Source of the DNA: Pseudomonas kitaguniensis
Lineage (GTDB): Bacteria > Pseudomonadota > Gammaproteobacteria > Pseudomonadales > Pseudomonadaceae
Length of the DNA: 64,000 bases
Assembly (NCBI RefSeq): GCF_009296165.1
Contig: NZ_VUAZ01000068.1
Span: 1 to 64,000, forward strand
Direction of reading: 5' to 3'
Position numbers and translations under genes: made by a program. Positions 38,804-46,191 of the stretch are shown here, one piece after another (the first letter of the stretch is position 1; each line of letters opens with the position of its first letter). The notes under the pieces are model-generated. The model searched no databases. It was not told where the DNA came from and was given only the letters and a program-made list of their open reading frames with translations.

Positions 38804-40051
38804 TCACTCTGGCTCAATACTCTGCACCAGCCCGGTGGCCCACGCAGCGCTCATCCTTTCCCCGAACGCCTCGAACTCAGGGTGGGTACTCTGATAATCC
38901 GAAAGCTCCACCCTCGCACGGCTCACGCCACTGTGCACGCGCGCTAGCAATTGGGTGCAGCGAGCTTCCGTCAAATTGCACGAGCTGCGCGCGAACTGCA
39001 CCAGCATCTTGCGTGTTGGCCAAGCCTTTGAGCCGCCAAGCAACAGACCCATAATATCGTTGACTTGATATACCGTGGTCGTCACCAGATCGTAAGCGGG
39101 GGCGAGCCAAACATCAGCGTCTTCGCCACAATTCTCATACAGCAAACCGAAATTCTTTAAATGCGCGTCACCATTTTGAAGGGCGGCAGAAAGCGCCACC
39201 ATCATGAAGAAGTCCTCCAACGCCTTGGTCACGCGGTGCGGGGATACATACGTCTTGATCAGCTTCGCGCAGCCCTGATAGCTGCCGTCGTACTTCTTAT
39301 TCGTCCCCCATCCCGATAGGACGCACATATCCTCAAACCCGAGGTAGGCGGTAGCACCGATGTCGAACCGCTTAACCACCAGAAATTTAGCGTGTTGGCT
39401 AAGCTGGCATTCAGGCACGTCCAGGCCTGTATGAAAGGCCGCACGCATGCAGAAAAACTCATTGGCCGCCAGATGCGCGAAGTCGGTGTCATTGAACGCC
39501 TTCACCAGGTGCGTGGCGCCAGGGTGGGTGAGGCGCCCAACATTGGAAACCGTGTCACCCGCATCGCGCACCAGTACCTTTGGCTGAACACCCGAAACAC
39601 CTGAATAGGCGGCGTATGTCTTCAGTAGGTCGTCGAACAGATCTTTCGTCCCGTCGTAGACCAGCACCTCAGAGAGCTTGATTTCAGGCAGCGATTCGTC
39701 ACCGGCGTGGTGTGCAACGCTGATACGCCCCAACTGATGTGGACCGACGATTCCCAGTAAGGCGAAGTCGTCAAAGCCGCGCACTGATTTACTGAAACGC
39801 CGCACGAGTTCCGCTTTGAGGTGCCCCTCGGGAATGTGCATCTCAAACAGCGGGTGGATTCCATACGCCCAGTTGTAGCTCTGCAAGCGCACGGGCATGG
39901 TCAAGGAAACCGCGTCTTTTTCGGTTGCGGCTGCGTTGTACGAGAACACCGAATCGCGCAGGTGTTCTTCGCTGCGCCCGAGCGTTCCTGCCGCCACGCT
40001 GCGGACGCCGACGCCGGCGCCGATACAGAGTCGGTCACGTTGCCTACTCAT
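38804..40051 (-). CDS. hipA: HipA family serine/threonine kinase toxin
   Basis: A 415-residue HipA-type kinase, the toxin of a type II module that in E. coli phosphorylates glutamyl-tRNA synthetase and causes persistence. Visible motifs are SGVSGVQPKVLV (nucleotide loop), FLVVKRFD, the catalytic-loop segment LQNGDAHLKNFGLLY near residue 300, and the metal-binding LAPAYDLVTT. The N-terminal Couple_hipA-type region lies in the same chain. Its start overlaps hipB by 8 nt. Cellular target cannot be read from sequence. Confidence 0.9.
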   Translation of the reverse strand: MSRQRDRLCIGAGVGVRSVAAGTLGRSEEHLRDSVFSYNAAATEKDAVSLTMPVRLQSYNWAYGIHPLFEMHIPEGHLKAELVRRFSKSVRGFDDFALLGIVGPHQLGRISVAHHAGDESLPEIKLSEVLVYDGTKDLFDDLLKTYAAYSGVSGVQPKVLVRDAGDTVSNVGRLTHPGATHLVKAFNDTDFAHLAANEFFCMRAAFHTGLDVPECQLSQHAKFLVVKRFDIGATAYLGFEDMCVLSGWGTNKKYDGSYQGCAKLIKTYVSPHRVTKALEDFFMMVALSAALQNGDAHLKNFGLLYENCGEDADVWLAPAYDLVTTTVYQVNDIMGLLLGGSKAWPTRKMLVQFARSSCNLTEARCTQLLARVHSGVSRARVELSDYQSTHPEFEAFGERMSAAWATGLVQSIEPE

Positions 40052-40301
40052 GGACGTTTCCTGCTTTCAGTTCGTCGAGCGTCATACGTCGATGCTTGGG
40101 TATTGCGGTCAACGCATAACCCAAGCCCTCAAGGATCGCAGCAACCTTGCGAATCCCTACCTCAGGGACGGTGTTGTTCTCAATCCCCGAAATTGTCGCG
40201 CGACTCATACCGTGCCGTTGCGCGAGCTGGCTTTGTGAAAGGCCAGCCGCCTTACGCAGGCTTTTGATCAGGAGGCCCAAGTCTTCCATATCAATTCGCA
40301 T
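40044..40301 (-). CDS. hipB: HipB-like XRE antitoxin/repressor
   Basis: An 85-residue XRE HTH protein (LRKAAGLSQSQLAQRHGMSR, then TISGIENNTVPEV). It should neutralise HipA and repress the operon. A second in-frame ATG at 40289 (MEDLG) has better ribosome-site spacing (AGGA about 10 nt before) than the one at 40301. An inverted repeat overlapping the promoter lies immediately upstream. The C-terminus overlaps hipA, giving translational coupling. Confidence 0.9.
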   Translation of the reverse strand: MRIDMEDLGLLIKSLRKAAGLSQSQLAQRHGMSRATISGIENNTVPEVGIRKVAAILEGLGYALTAIPKHRRMTLDELKAGNVHE

Positions 40302-40304
40302 CCT

Positions 40305-40349
40305 ATACGGTGCATTTTTGTATAAATGCTATTTTTGCATCGTATTCAA
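40305..40349 (-). promoter_or_regulatory. hipBA promoter with overlapping inverted-repeat operator
   Basis: ATACGGTGCA (40305-40314) and TGCATCGTAT (40336-40345) form a 9/10 inverted repeat. On the minus strand TTGAAT (40349-40344), 17-nt spacer and TTTATA (40326-40321) make a plausible promoter within it. HipB binding here would block transcription. The region is AT-rich compared with its neighbours. Confidence 0.6.
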
Positions 40350-40485
40350 TACGTTTAAATTTGAGTAGTGCTTTGTTTTAATGGGTCACCGCCTGCCCCA
40401 AAAACCGATACATCATGGCCTCCAACAGCGGCTCAATGTCATGCTGCGCTGCCGGTTATTAACCCGAACTGCGCCCCGTTAAAGC

Positions 40486-42507
40486 TCACGCATGCGTTAG
40501 CCCAGTCAACGTATCCGCAAGGGTCTTCGTACGCTGCGCCGTACCCTCGGTCGCGCGGCTGGACGCCTCCAGCGCATCGAGCATTTCGCGCAAGGCGCCC
40601 ACACCGGTGGACTGGTCTTCGATTTGCTGGGCGACGCGTTGGATCTCGCTGGACAGCAAGCCGATATCCACGCCGATGTCCGCCGCATTCTTGCGGGTTA
40701 TTTCCGCCAGCTTGCGCACCTCGTCCGCCACCACCGCAAAGCCCCGGCCCAAGTCGCCTGCTCGCGCGGCCTCGATAGCGGCGTTGAGCGCCAACAAGTT
40801 GGTTTGCCCGGCGATCTGCTGAATCACTTGCACAATCGACTGGATGCGCAAACTCGAACCGGCCAGGCTGCGCGCGCCCACCACGGCGTCGTCGGCTTGG
40901 CTGGACAGGTCTTCGACCGTGGCTCCGGCCTGCGCCGACACGGTGTTTTGCCGGTCGATGGTGCCGACCAGTTCGTCCATCGATGCGTGCAACTCGCCAG
41001 AGTAGTGCTTGAGCTGCGAGGCGATCTGCGCCTGCTGGTGCTCGGCGTGGGCCAACACCTGGCCCAAGTCCGCGAGGCCTTCGAACACCGGCAAAATATT
41101 GCTGTCGAGCCCGCGGGTGTTCAGGGTGCCGGTGAAGTCATTGTTCTTGAACGCGGCAATCTGCTTGACCACTACGTGGTTCAATCCCGCCAGCTTCTTC
41201 ACTTGGCGGCGCAGGAAAAACGCCTTGAACTCGCCGTAATGCGCAATAAAGTTGTCGACGTATTCGTCGCTGAAACTCGCGCCCTTGGCCACCCGAAAGA
41301 AGAAAATCGCGGTCAGCGTCTGGTTCAAGTTCAAGCCGAGAATTTCACCAAAGGTCGAAAAACCGGCCAGCGGCACATCCCCAAACGTACCGGCCATGCT
41401 GCCCAGTTCGGCGCCGTTGTTCAGCCTGCGCAAAATGCAGTCATTCAGAATGCCCGCCACCGGCTGGCCGCCCTTGCCACGCAGGAATTGCTCATAGTCC
41501 AAACGGGTGGCCTCACGCAACGGCGTGCGCCGCACCATGACCAACTCCTCGCCGGGCGCCACGTCGCAAAACAGCTGGACGATTTGCTGCTCGTAGTCGA
41601 TGCGCGCGATGGAGCGCACAAACAACTCACTGCCCACGCGGATGGCAAATGAGTAATCCGCCAACTTTTGCTCCAGCGCCTGGGCCGTGCAATTGAAGGC
41701 ATCGCACAGCGCCTGCACCATGCTCTTGATGTTGCCGCTGCTGTCGATCACCTGGTCAATCGTGCGGTCCTCTACCGAGGCGGTCAGCACACTGAAGGTC
41801 AAATCTGCCGGCTTGAAGTTCTGGCTTTTAAACACACCAAAGCGCACCTGCGCCGCCGTTTTCAGGAACACAATTTGTGCATGGTTCTGATAACTGCGCT
41901 GGCCGTCATGGATCAGCGTCTTCTGAAAGTCCGACTTGCCGCCCGCTGAGCCGCCGACAAACAAACACGGAAAACGCCCCGATTCATACAGCGCCTCCAT
42001 AAAAAACGACTCCGACGCCGACAACCCATCGAACACCACATACGCCAACGTATCGCGATGATCGATCTGCGTGCGCACTTGCACCCGCTTGATGTTGCCC
42101 ACCAACTTGGCGATTCGTTCCTGCATCCCCAAGCGCTTGCCGCCACTGCGAATGTCTTCACATTCCAGCGGCACCATCACCACTTCGGCGGAGGCGATCA
42201 CACTCTCATCAAACAGCTGCAACACAATCCGGTCCCAACGCTCGCCTGTGGCGCAGTACAGCGCATCGGCCGAATTGCACAGCTCGCCGGAGGTGGTGCA
42301 CAGGCTGATAGCACTGTGCGCGAACCGGCGTTTGAGCTTGGCGGCGACGTGGTCGATGTCCAGGTGAGGCGAGATGAAGCCGGTGATCAATGTGGGCGTG
42401 ATGTGCAGGTGGGTGAGGGCGGCGTCGAGTTCATTCGCGGTGCAGGTCAGGGTGGCGCTGCCCTGGCGATTGGCCCGGGTTTTTTTCAGGAAGGAAAATG
42501 GCTGCAT
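40486..42507 (-). CDS. soluble chemoreceptor with FIST sensory domain
   Basis: A 673-residue protein without membrane helices. Residues about 25-400 are FIST N and FIST C domains ([17 protein letters not shown], then [14 protein letters not shown]-terminal part with [13 protein letters not shown]), proposed to bind small ligands such as amino acids. The C-terminus is an MCP signalling domain with tip [20 protein letters not shown]. The start at MQPFSFLKK (42507) is preferred over a longer frame rich in Arg/Pro. It should form cytoplasmic arrays and sense internal metabolites. Confidence 0.9.
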   Translation of the reverse strand: MQPFSFLKKTRANRQGSATLTCTANELDAALTHLHITPTLITGFISPHLDIDHVAAKLKRRFAHSAISLCTTSGELCNSADALYCATGERWDRIVLQLFDESVIASAEVVMVPLECEDIRSGGKRLGMQERIAKLVGNIKRVQVRTQIDHRDTLAYVVFDGLSASESFFMEALYESGRFPCLFVGGSAGGKSDFQKTLIHDGQRSYQNHAQIVFLKTAAQVRFGVFKSQNFKPADLTFSVLTASVEDRTIDQVIDSSGNIKSMVQALCDAFNCTAQALEQKLADYSFAIRVGSELFVRSIARIDYEQQIVQLFCDVAPGEELVMVRRTPLREATRLDYEQFLRGKGGQPVAGILNDCILRRLNNGAELGSMAGTFGDVPLAGFSTFGEILGLNLNQTLTAIFFFRVAKGASFSDEYVDNFIAHYGEFKAFFLRRQVKKLAGLNHVVVKQIAAFKNNDFTGTLNTRGLDSNILPVFEGLADLGQVLAHAEHQQAQIASQLKHYSGELHASMDELVGTIDRQNTVSAQAGATVEDLSSQADDAVVGARSLAGSSLRIQSIVQVIQQIAGQTNLLALNAAIEAARAGDLGRGFAVVADEVRKLAEITRKNAADIGVDIGLLSSEIQRVAQQIEDQSTGVGALREMLDALEASSRATEGTAQRTKTLADTLTGLTHA

Positions 42508-42714
42508 TAGGGGGCTCGATCGGATGGGGGGCACGCGGGATCTTGACTGTGCGGTTAACCGGGGTATCGGCAGATGGGTTGGGGAATAGAGGGGGGATCG
42601 CCCGTATGCGACCGATGGCCGCAATTGCCCGCGCGAATAACCTGCAGCGCAGGCTTGGTATTGGCCGGCACGGCCCCATAACTAAGCCATATCCATTAAG
42701 GGGAAGCACCGACC

Positions 42715-43221
42715 ATGACCAACCAAACCGAAACCGCGATCCTCGCCGGTGGCTGCTTCTGGGGCATGCAAGACCTGTTGCGTCGCTACCCCGGCGTGCT
42801 GCACACACGCGTCGGCTACACCGGCGGCGATGTGCCGAATGCCACCTACCGCAACCATGGTAACCATGCTGAAGCGATTGAAATCGTCTTCGACCCGGCG
42901 GTGATCACATACCGGCAGATTCTTGAATTCTTTTTCCAGATACACGACCCCAGCACGCCAAACCGCCAAGGCAACGACCTTGGGCCAGGTTATCGCTCGG
43001 CGATCTATTACCTGAGCGAACAGCAACGCGACGTTGCCGAAGACACCGCTGCCGACGTAGACGCCTCGAAGTTATGGCCGGGCCGCGTGGTGACTGAAAT
43101 CGAACCGGCGGGGCCGTTTTGGGAAGCGGAGCCGGAGCATCAGGATTATCTGGAGCGGATACCGAACGGCTATACGTGCCACTTTGTGCGGCCGAATTGG
43201 AAACTGCCGAAGCGCGGTTGA
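42715..43221 (+). CDS. msrA: peptide-methionine (S)-S-oxide reductase MsrA
   Basis: A 168-residue MsrA with catalytic Cys14 in GGCFWG, the VGYTGG turn and the [12 protein letters not shown] segment. It repairs oxidised methionine. It is a compact version with no extra domain; resolving cysteines would have to come from the C-terminal region (TCHFVRP). It is closely followed in the same frame by the accessory reading frame at 43249. Confidence 0.94.
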   Translation: MTNQTETAILAGGCFWGMQDLLRRYPGVLHTRVGYTGGDVPNATYRNHGNHAEAIEIVFDPAVITYRQILEFFFQIHDPSTPNRQGNDLGPGYRSAIYYLSEQQRDVAEDTAADVDASKLWPGRVVTEIEPAGPFWEAEPEHQDYLERIPNGYTCHFVRPNWKLPKRG

Positions 43222-43248
43222 GAGAGGCGTTTCTCGGGGGCAAGGTCG

Positions 43249-43731
43249 TTGTGCGGTCCAGGCGCCCCCATTTTCGCAATAGCAATTGTCTTGGCTGGGA
43301 CAATTGCCGGTGGTGCCGCAGGCGAAGCGATGGCGAGCTCACTGGACGAAGAGTTAGAGGCGCTCATACATTCATTGGGAAATCTTCTGACCGAACCACT
43401 ACTGACGAAAGTCAGAGCTGCGCTTTCCGAGCCATTCAATGATTTTCCCGTCGAATATGAGTACGTGGCGAATCAGGTGAGAGGCGTCGACCCTGAAAAA
43501 CTTTACACGATCCTCTATTCAGAGGTCGCGCCGGTATGTTTCACCAATCTCGTCGCAGCGGTGCCTCCGGTATGGACGGGATTCGACACCGAACTACTCA
43601 GAGAGTCGATAGAAGAGAGGCTGGCAGTTAGAAAGCGCAACTGGTTCCGTCGGCAGTTCGATAAAGTCCTGGTTCGCTGGCTGCAATACAACTACGCCTA
43701 CATCTGGAAGGAAATCGCCAGTAGGCGTTGA
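43249..43731 (+). CDS. DUF7079-like protein with odd hydrophobic N-terminus, possibly a fusion remnant
   Basis: The frame opens right after the msrA stop (same frame) with TTG, or a later ATG at 43330 (MASSLDEELEAL). Two parts are visible. An Ala/Gly/Ile-rich hydrophobic N-terminus (GPGAPIFAIAIVLAGTIAGG) is like the linker segments of PAAR/RHS-type polymorphic toxins. The C-terminal about 100 residues (FPVEYEYVANQVRGVDPEKL, then ILYSEVAPVCFTNL, VPPVWTGFD) resemble DUF7079 proteins. There is no good ribosome site. I cannot tell whether it is an immunity-like gene or debris of a toxin-immunity locus. Confidence 0.5.
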   Translation: MCGPGAPIFAIAIVLAGTIAGGAAGEAMASSLDEELEALIHSLGNLLTEPLLTKVRAALSEPFNDFPVEYEYVANQVRGVDPEKLYTILYSEVAPVCFTNLVAAVPPVWTGFDTELLRESIEERLAVRKRNWFRRQFDKVLVRWLQYNYAYIWKEIASRR

Positions 43732-43901
43732 ACCCGAACGCACAATGGACTAGCGACTCGCTGAATATTAGCGGATGGCGCTCTTATCCGCCGGACGCGA
43801 GCGTTTGGCTTTTTGAGCAAAAACGCAACAGCGCCATAGAAAATCGCCGATTTGTCATAAGAACGTCACGACAACTCGGCGATCTGTTGGGTTGCCGACT
43901 T

Positions 43902-44246
43902 TTAAGCTTGGCCGACAGCTACAGCCGCCTCCCGCTCCATCAGCCTATCGATCAGCAAAACCCCCAACTCACTCAACTGGTGAATCGCCAACGCCACATC
44001 CCGCTGTTTTCCCGTCAAATCCTCCGACAGGTCAAGCAACAACGCGGTAACCGAGCAAAAGGTTTCATAACTATTGGCGATCAGGGCTTCACTGCTGGTA
44101 TCGGCGGCAACGCTGAACAAACCCGGTCTCAGCAAAGGTGCGGCGGTTTCTGGATTGAGATAACGATCTATCGTTCGATGCGCAGCCTGGTTGAGTTTCA
44201 GGCTCGGCTCGCTCGGAGGGTTGGGCGTGATTTTGAACATCAACAT
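43902..44246 (-). CDS. DUF6124 (DUF3077) family protein
   Basis: A 114-residue protein starting MLMFKITPNPP, a start typical of this Pseudomonas-specific family, with helical content and the motif LFSVAADTSSEALIANSYE. AGGAATT lies just before the ATG, and a second ATG (MFKITP) two codons on is equally possible. The family is multicopy in fluorescens-group genomes and of unknown function. Confidence 0.85.
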   Translation of the reverse strand: MLMFKITPNPPSEPSLKLNQAAHRTIDRYLNPETAAPLLRPGLFSVAADTSSEALIANSYETFCSVTALLLDLSEDLTGKQRDVALAIHQLSELGVLLIDRLMEREAAVAVGQA

Positions 44247-44453
44247 AATTCCTGAGTTGAGCTGACACCGTTTCGCTACTAAACGAAAAGGGTGGCAGCG
44301 GTACGCAGGTTAGTAGACCGGGGAATTATGCAAAGCCGGCGCGCCCGGAGGCGCCCTGCGCACAGCCGCCATCAAACACAGACAGAACTGTCTGATTGAT
44401 GAAGCTTGTGCACTCAACATAATTCAACCAAGGGCTACTAAACCCGATCACTG

Positions 44454-44560
44454 AGTATTCAGCGACCGGGCAACCTTAGAGACGCTCACTCAAGCGCACA
44501 AGCCGGCCGATTCTGACGCAAGCGTAGGCAATGGAGCAAGGCGCTGTCGCCTCTGGCCTC
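44454..44560 (+). repeat. dispersed repeat, copy A (partner at 57488-57590)
   Basis: About 100 nt, roughly 85% identical by eye to 57488-57590 and in the same orientation. Both begin near CCGATCACTGA and continue through ACCTTAGAGACGC and GTAGGCAATGGAGCAA. On the minus strand both can be read as a similar short hydrophobic peptide (SIAYxCVxIGxLVRL). Confidence 0.65.
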
Positions 44561-44567
44561 AACGTTT

Positions 44568-44629
44568 CGCGGCTTGCTGTAGGAAATGTACTCATCCTGC
44601 AAAACAACGAGGTAGGCCACGTGATCGCA
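44568..44629 (-). pseudogene. 3' fragment related to the HExxH gene at 63245-63685
   Basis: The sequence matches 63245-63305 over about 60 nt (roughly 80% by eye). On the minus strand it encodes HVAYLVVLQDEYISYSKP, against VADHIVLQSEYMSYNTP at the end of the gene near 63245. No longer reading frame is preserved, so it is a leftover of a deleted gene. Confidence 0.55.
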
Positions 44630-44772
44630 CGGCGCTGGCTGAGACTGCCTGCGGCCAAAAGCGGTCTTTACGCTAGTGCTTTAAAACAGTCAGCACGACG
44701 GGGGCTGAACCTGTAAAACTTCAGTGCCAGCCCCGACAGTAATCGGTCAGCGCAGCCCCAGCCCCATTGAAT

Positions 44773-45201
44773 TCAATCGGCGGCAAAAAAACTCATGCCC
44801 TTGCCGATAGCGCAGTTGTAAGTGAGGGTTTTATCCATCTGCTGGTAATTGGGCACGGAGAATATCGTCATGCTGAACTCGGCAGTGCCATCTGCGTGCA
44901 CCCGGTAGCGCAGGAATTGATTAATCGGCTTGTCTTCACGATTCACCGTGAAGTGATCGTCGGCGAATGCCAGGGTGCCGTCTTCAGTGATGCGAAAGGC
45001 ATCAATACGCAGGCCACCGCGGGTTTTGGTCGGCTTGGCCTCACTTGATCCCGGCTTACACAGGCCCAGATCAAGTACCACGGACACAGATTTACCCGCC
45101 AACAACGACTGTGTGACGGCAGGCAAATTGGGTAAAGCATCGCTGGCCCAGCTCATGGCGGGGAGGGACATTGCGAGCAAAAAAGTGCAGAACTTGTTCA
45201 T
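44773..45201 (-). CDS. VirK family secreted protein
   Basis: A 142-residue protein with a signal peptide (MNKFCTFLLAMSLPAMSWAS). The mature part matches VirK: LLAGKSVSVVLDLGLCKPGS, GGLRIDAFRI, GTLAFADDHFTV and FLRYRVHADGTAEF. Two cysteines probably form a disulfide. The start at 45201 is supported by GGAG upstream and the signal peptide. Named after a plant-associated virulence locus, the family has no established biochemical role. Confidence 0.82.
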   Translation of the reverse strand: MNKFCTFLLAMSLPAMSWASDALPNLPAVTQSLLAGKSVSVVLDLGLCKPGSSEAKPTKTRGGLRIDAFRITEDGTLAFADDHFTVNREDKPINQFLRYRVHADGTAEFSMTIFSVPNYQQMDKTLTYNCAIGKGMSFFAAD

Positions 45202-45325
45202 GGCGTCTCCAGTAAGGGGCATGGCGGGTGCAGGCGCTGCCTGCAAGGGGGTTTTACAATACGCCGGGTTTATGAACATTTGCAGTGTGTGCCGACAGAG
45301 CGGCGATGCGTCGATACCATGCTGC

Positions 45326-45865
45326 TTAAAGCGCGGATGACAACGCCTGAATGACATCTGCCGCCATTTTTTCAGCACTGCTCAACCCATCAACCCTTGC
45401 CGTCGGTGCTGTTTGCGTCGACATCCAGCGCTCGTGCCACGCCCTGTTGCGGCCGGAGAACGTTGGGTCGTCATACTGCGAGGCCCATTCCCGGAACGCC
45501 ATATGGATCTCATGCATGTCGCCGCCGGGTGCGATTCGGTCTCCAAAGCGCTGTTTTTCACGTGCGGCCAATCGTTCGAGGCGAACCAGGGTTGGCGTTA
45601 CCACAAACACGATCAGATCGACGTTGCTAATCAGCGCGTCGCCCCAACCCATGCAGGAACCGGTCAGTACCCAATCGTCATCGCCGAAGTTTTGTTGAAT
45701 CAGAGCCACGCGCTCATCCGGTGGGCGCTTGGTTGTAAATGGAGGGTTGGAGGGCAGCCAATAGAAGTCATCGACATCAAGATGGCGCAGGCTGAGCAAA
45801 GAGGCGAGGGTACGGCCCAGCGTTGTCACGCCTGCGCAGGAGGCGCCTGTGATGTAGATCCGCAT
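45326..45865 (-). CDS. P-loop kinase-like protein (topology modulation/adenylate kinase type)
   Basis: A 179-residue protein with an N-terminal nucleotide loop GASCAGVTT (a GxxxxGxT variant with Val where Lys is usual), then LDVDDFYWLP, DDDWVLTGSCMGWG and LIVFVVTP. The replacement of the P-loop lysine (GVTT instead of GKST) suggests altered nucleotide binding. GGAG precedes the ATG at 45865. Related to the truncated copy at 34543-35001. Function unknown. Confidence 0.8.
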   Translation of the reverse strand: MRIYITGASCAGVTTLGRTLASLLSLRHLDVDDFYWLPSNPPFTTKRPPDERVALIQQNFGDDDWVLTGSCMGWGDALISNVDLIVFVVTPTLVRLERLAAREKQRFGDRIAPGGDMHEIHMAFREWASQYDDPTFSGRNRAWHERWMSTQTAPTARVDGLSSAEKMAADVIQALSSAL

Positions 45866-46191
45866 TGTTGCTCCATGAGTAAAAGTCGGTTTCGCACGGG
45901 GAATATTAATACCCATTAAAGTTGCACCCTTTCATGGACGATAACTGGCTGCAACCCGGCGCGATTGTCTCAAACGTTGCCCGCAACCTGCGTACTTATC
46001 GCTTTCTTGGCTCTCATGCGGACTTTTAGCTTATCCGGATGTCTGAGCGTTTAGGTCGTTGCTTAGGCTCGACTGCAGCCAGCTCAAATCACGGCTCAAT
46101 TCCCACACTAAATCTCACGGTGGGAGAGGTCAGGCGCAACCTGGCGGAAATCTTTTGAACGCTGAACTTTCACTTTTCGAGTAAACCTGCG
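45866..46191. other. intergenic region upstream of the hybrid kinase
   Basis: About 325 bp. It includes a 31-codon frame beginning at 45935 (MDDNWLQPGAIVSNV, then ARNLR) that resembles the start of an XRE-type regulator but stops early. Nothing else is recognised. Confidence 0.35.

Larger units (their letters stand above)
44247..44772. other. gene-free stretch carrying gene scraps and a dispersed repeat
   Basis: No intact gene is apparent. It contains a repeat shared with 57488-57590 (see 44454-44560) and a fragment matching the 3' end of the gene at 63245-63685 (see 44568-44629). Upstream is the DUF6124 promoter region. Confidence 0.5.

Noticed and set aside
40624..41652. 342-codon plus-strand frame inside the FIST chemoreceptor gene
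   Set aside because: Antisense shadow; the opposite strand encodes clear FIST and MCP domains.
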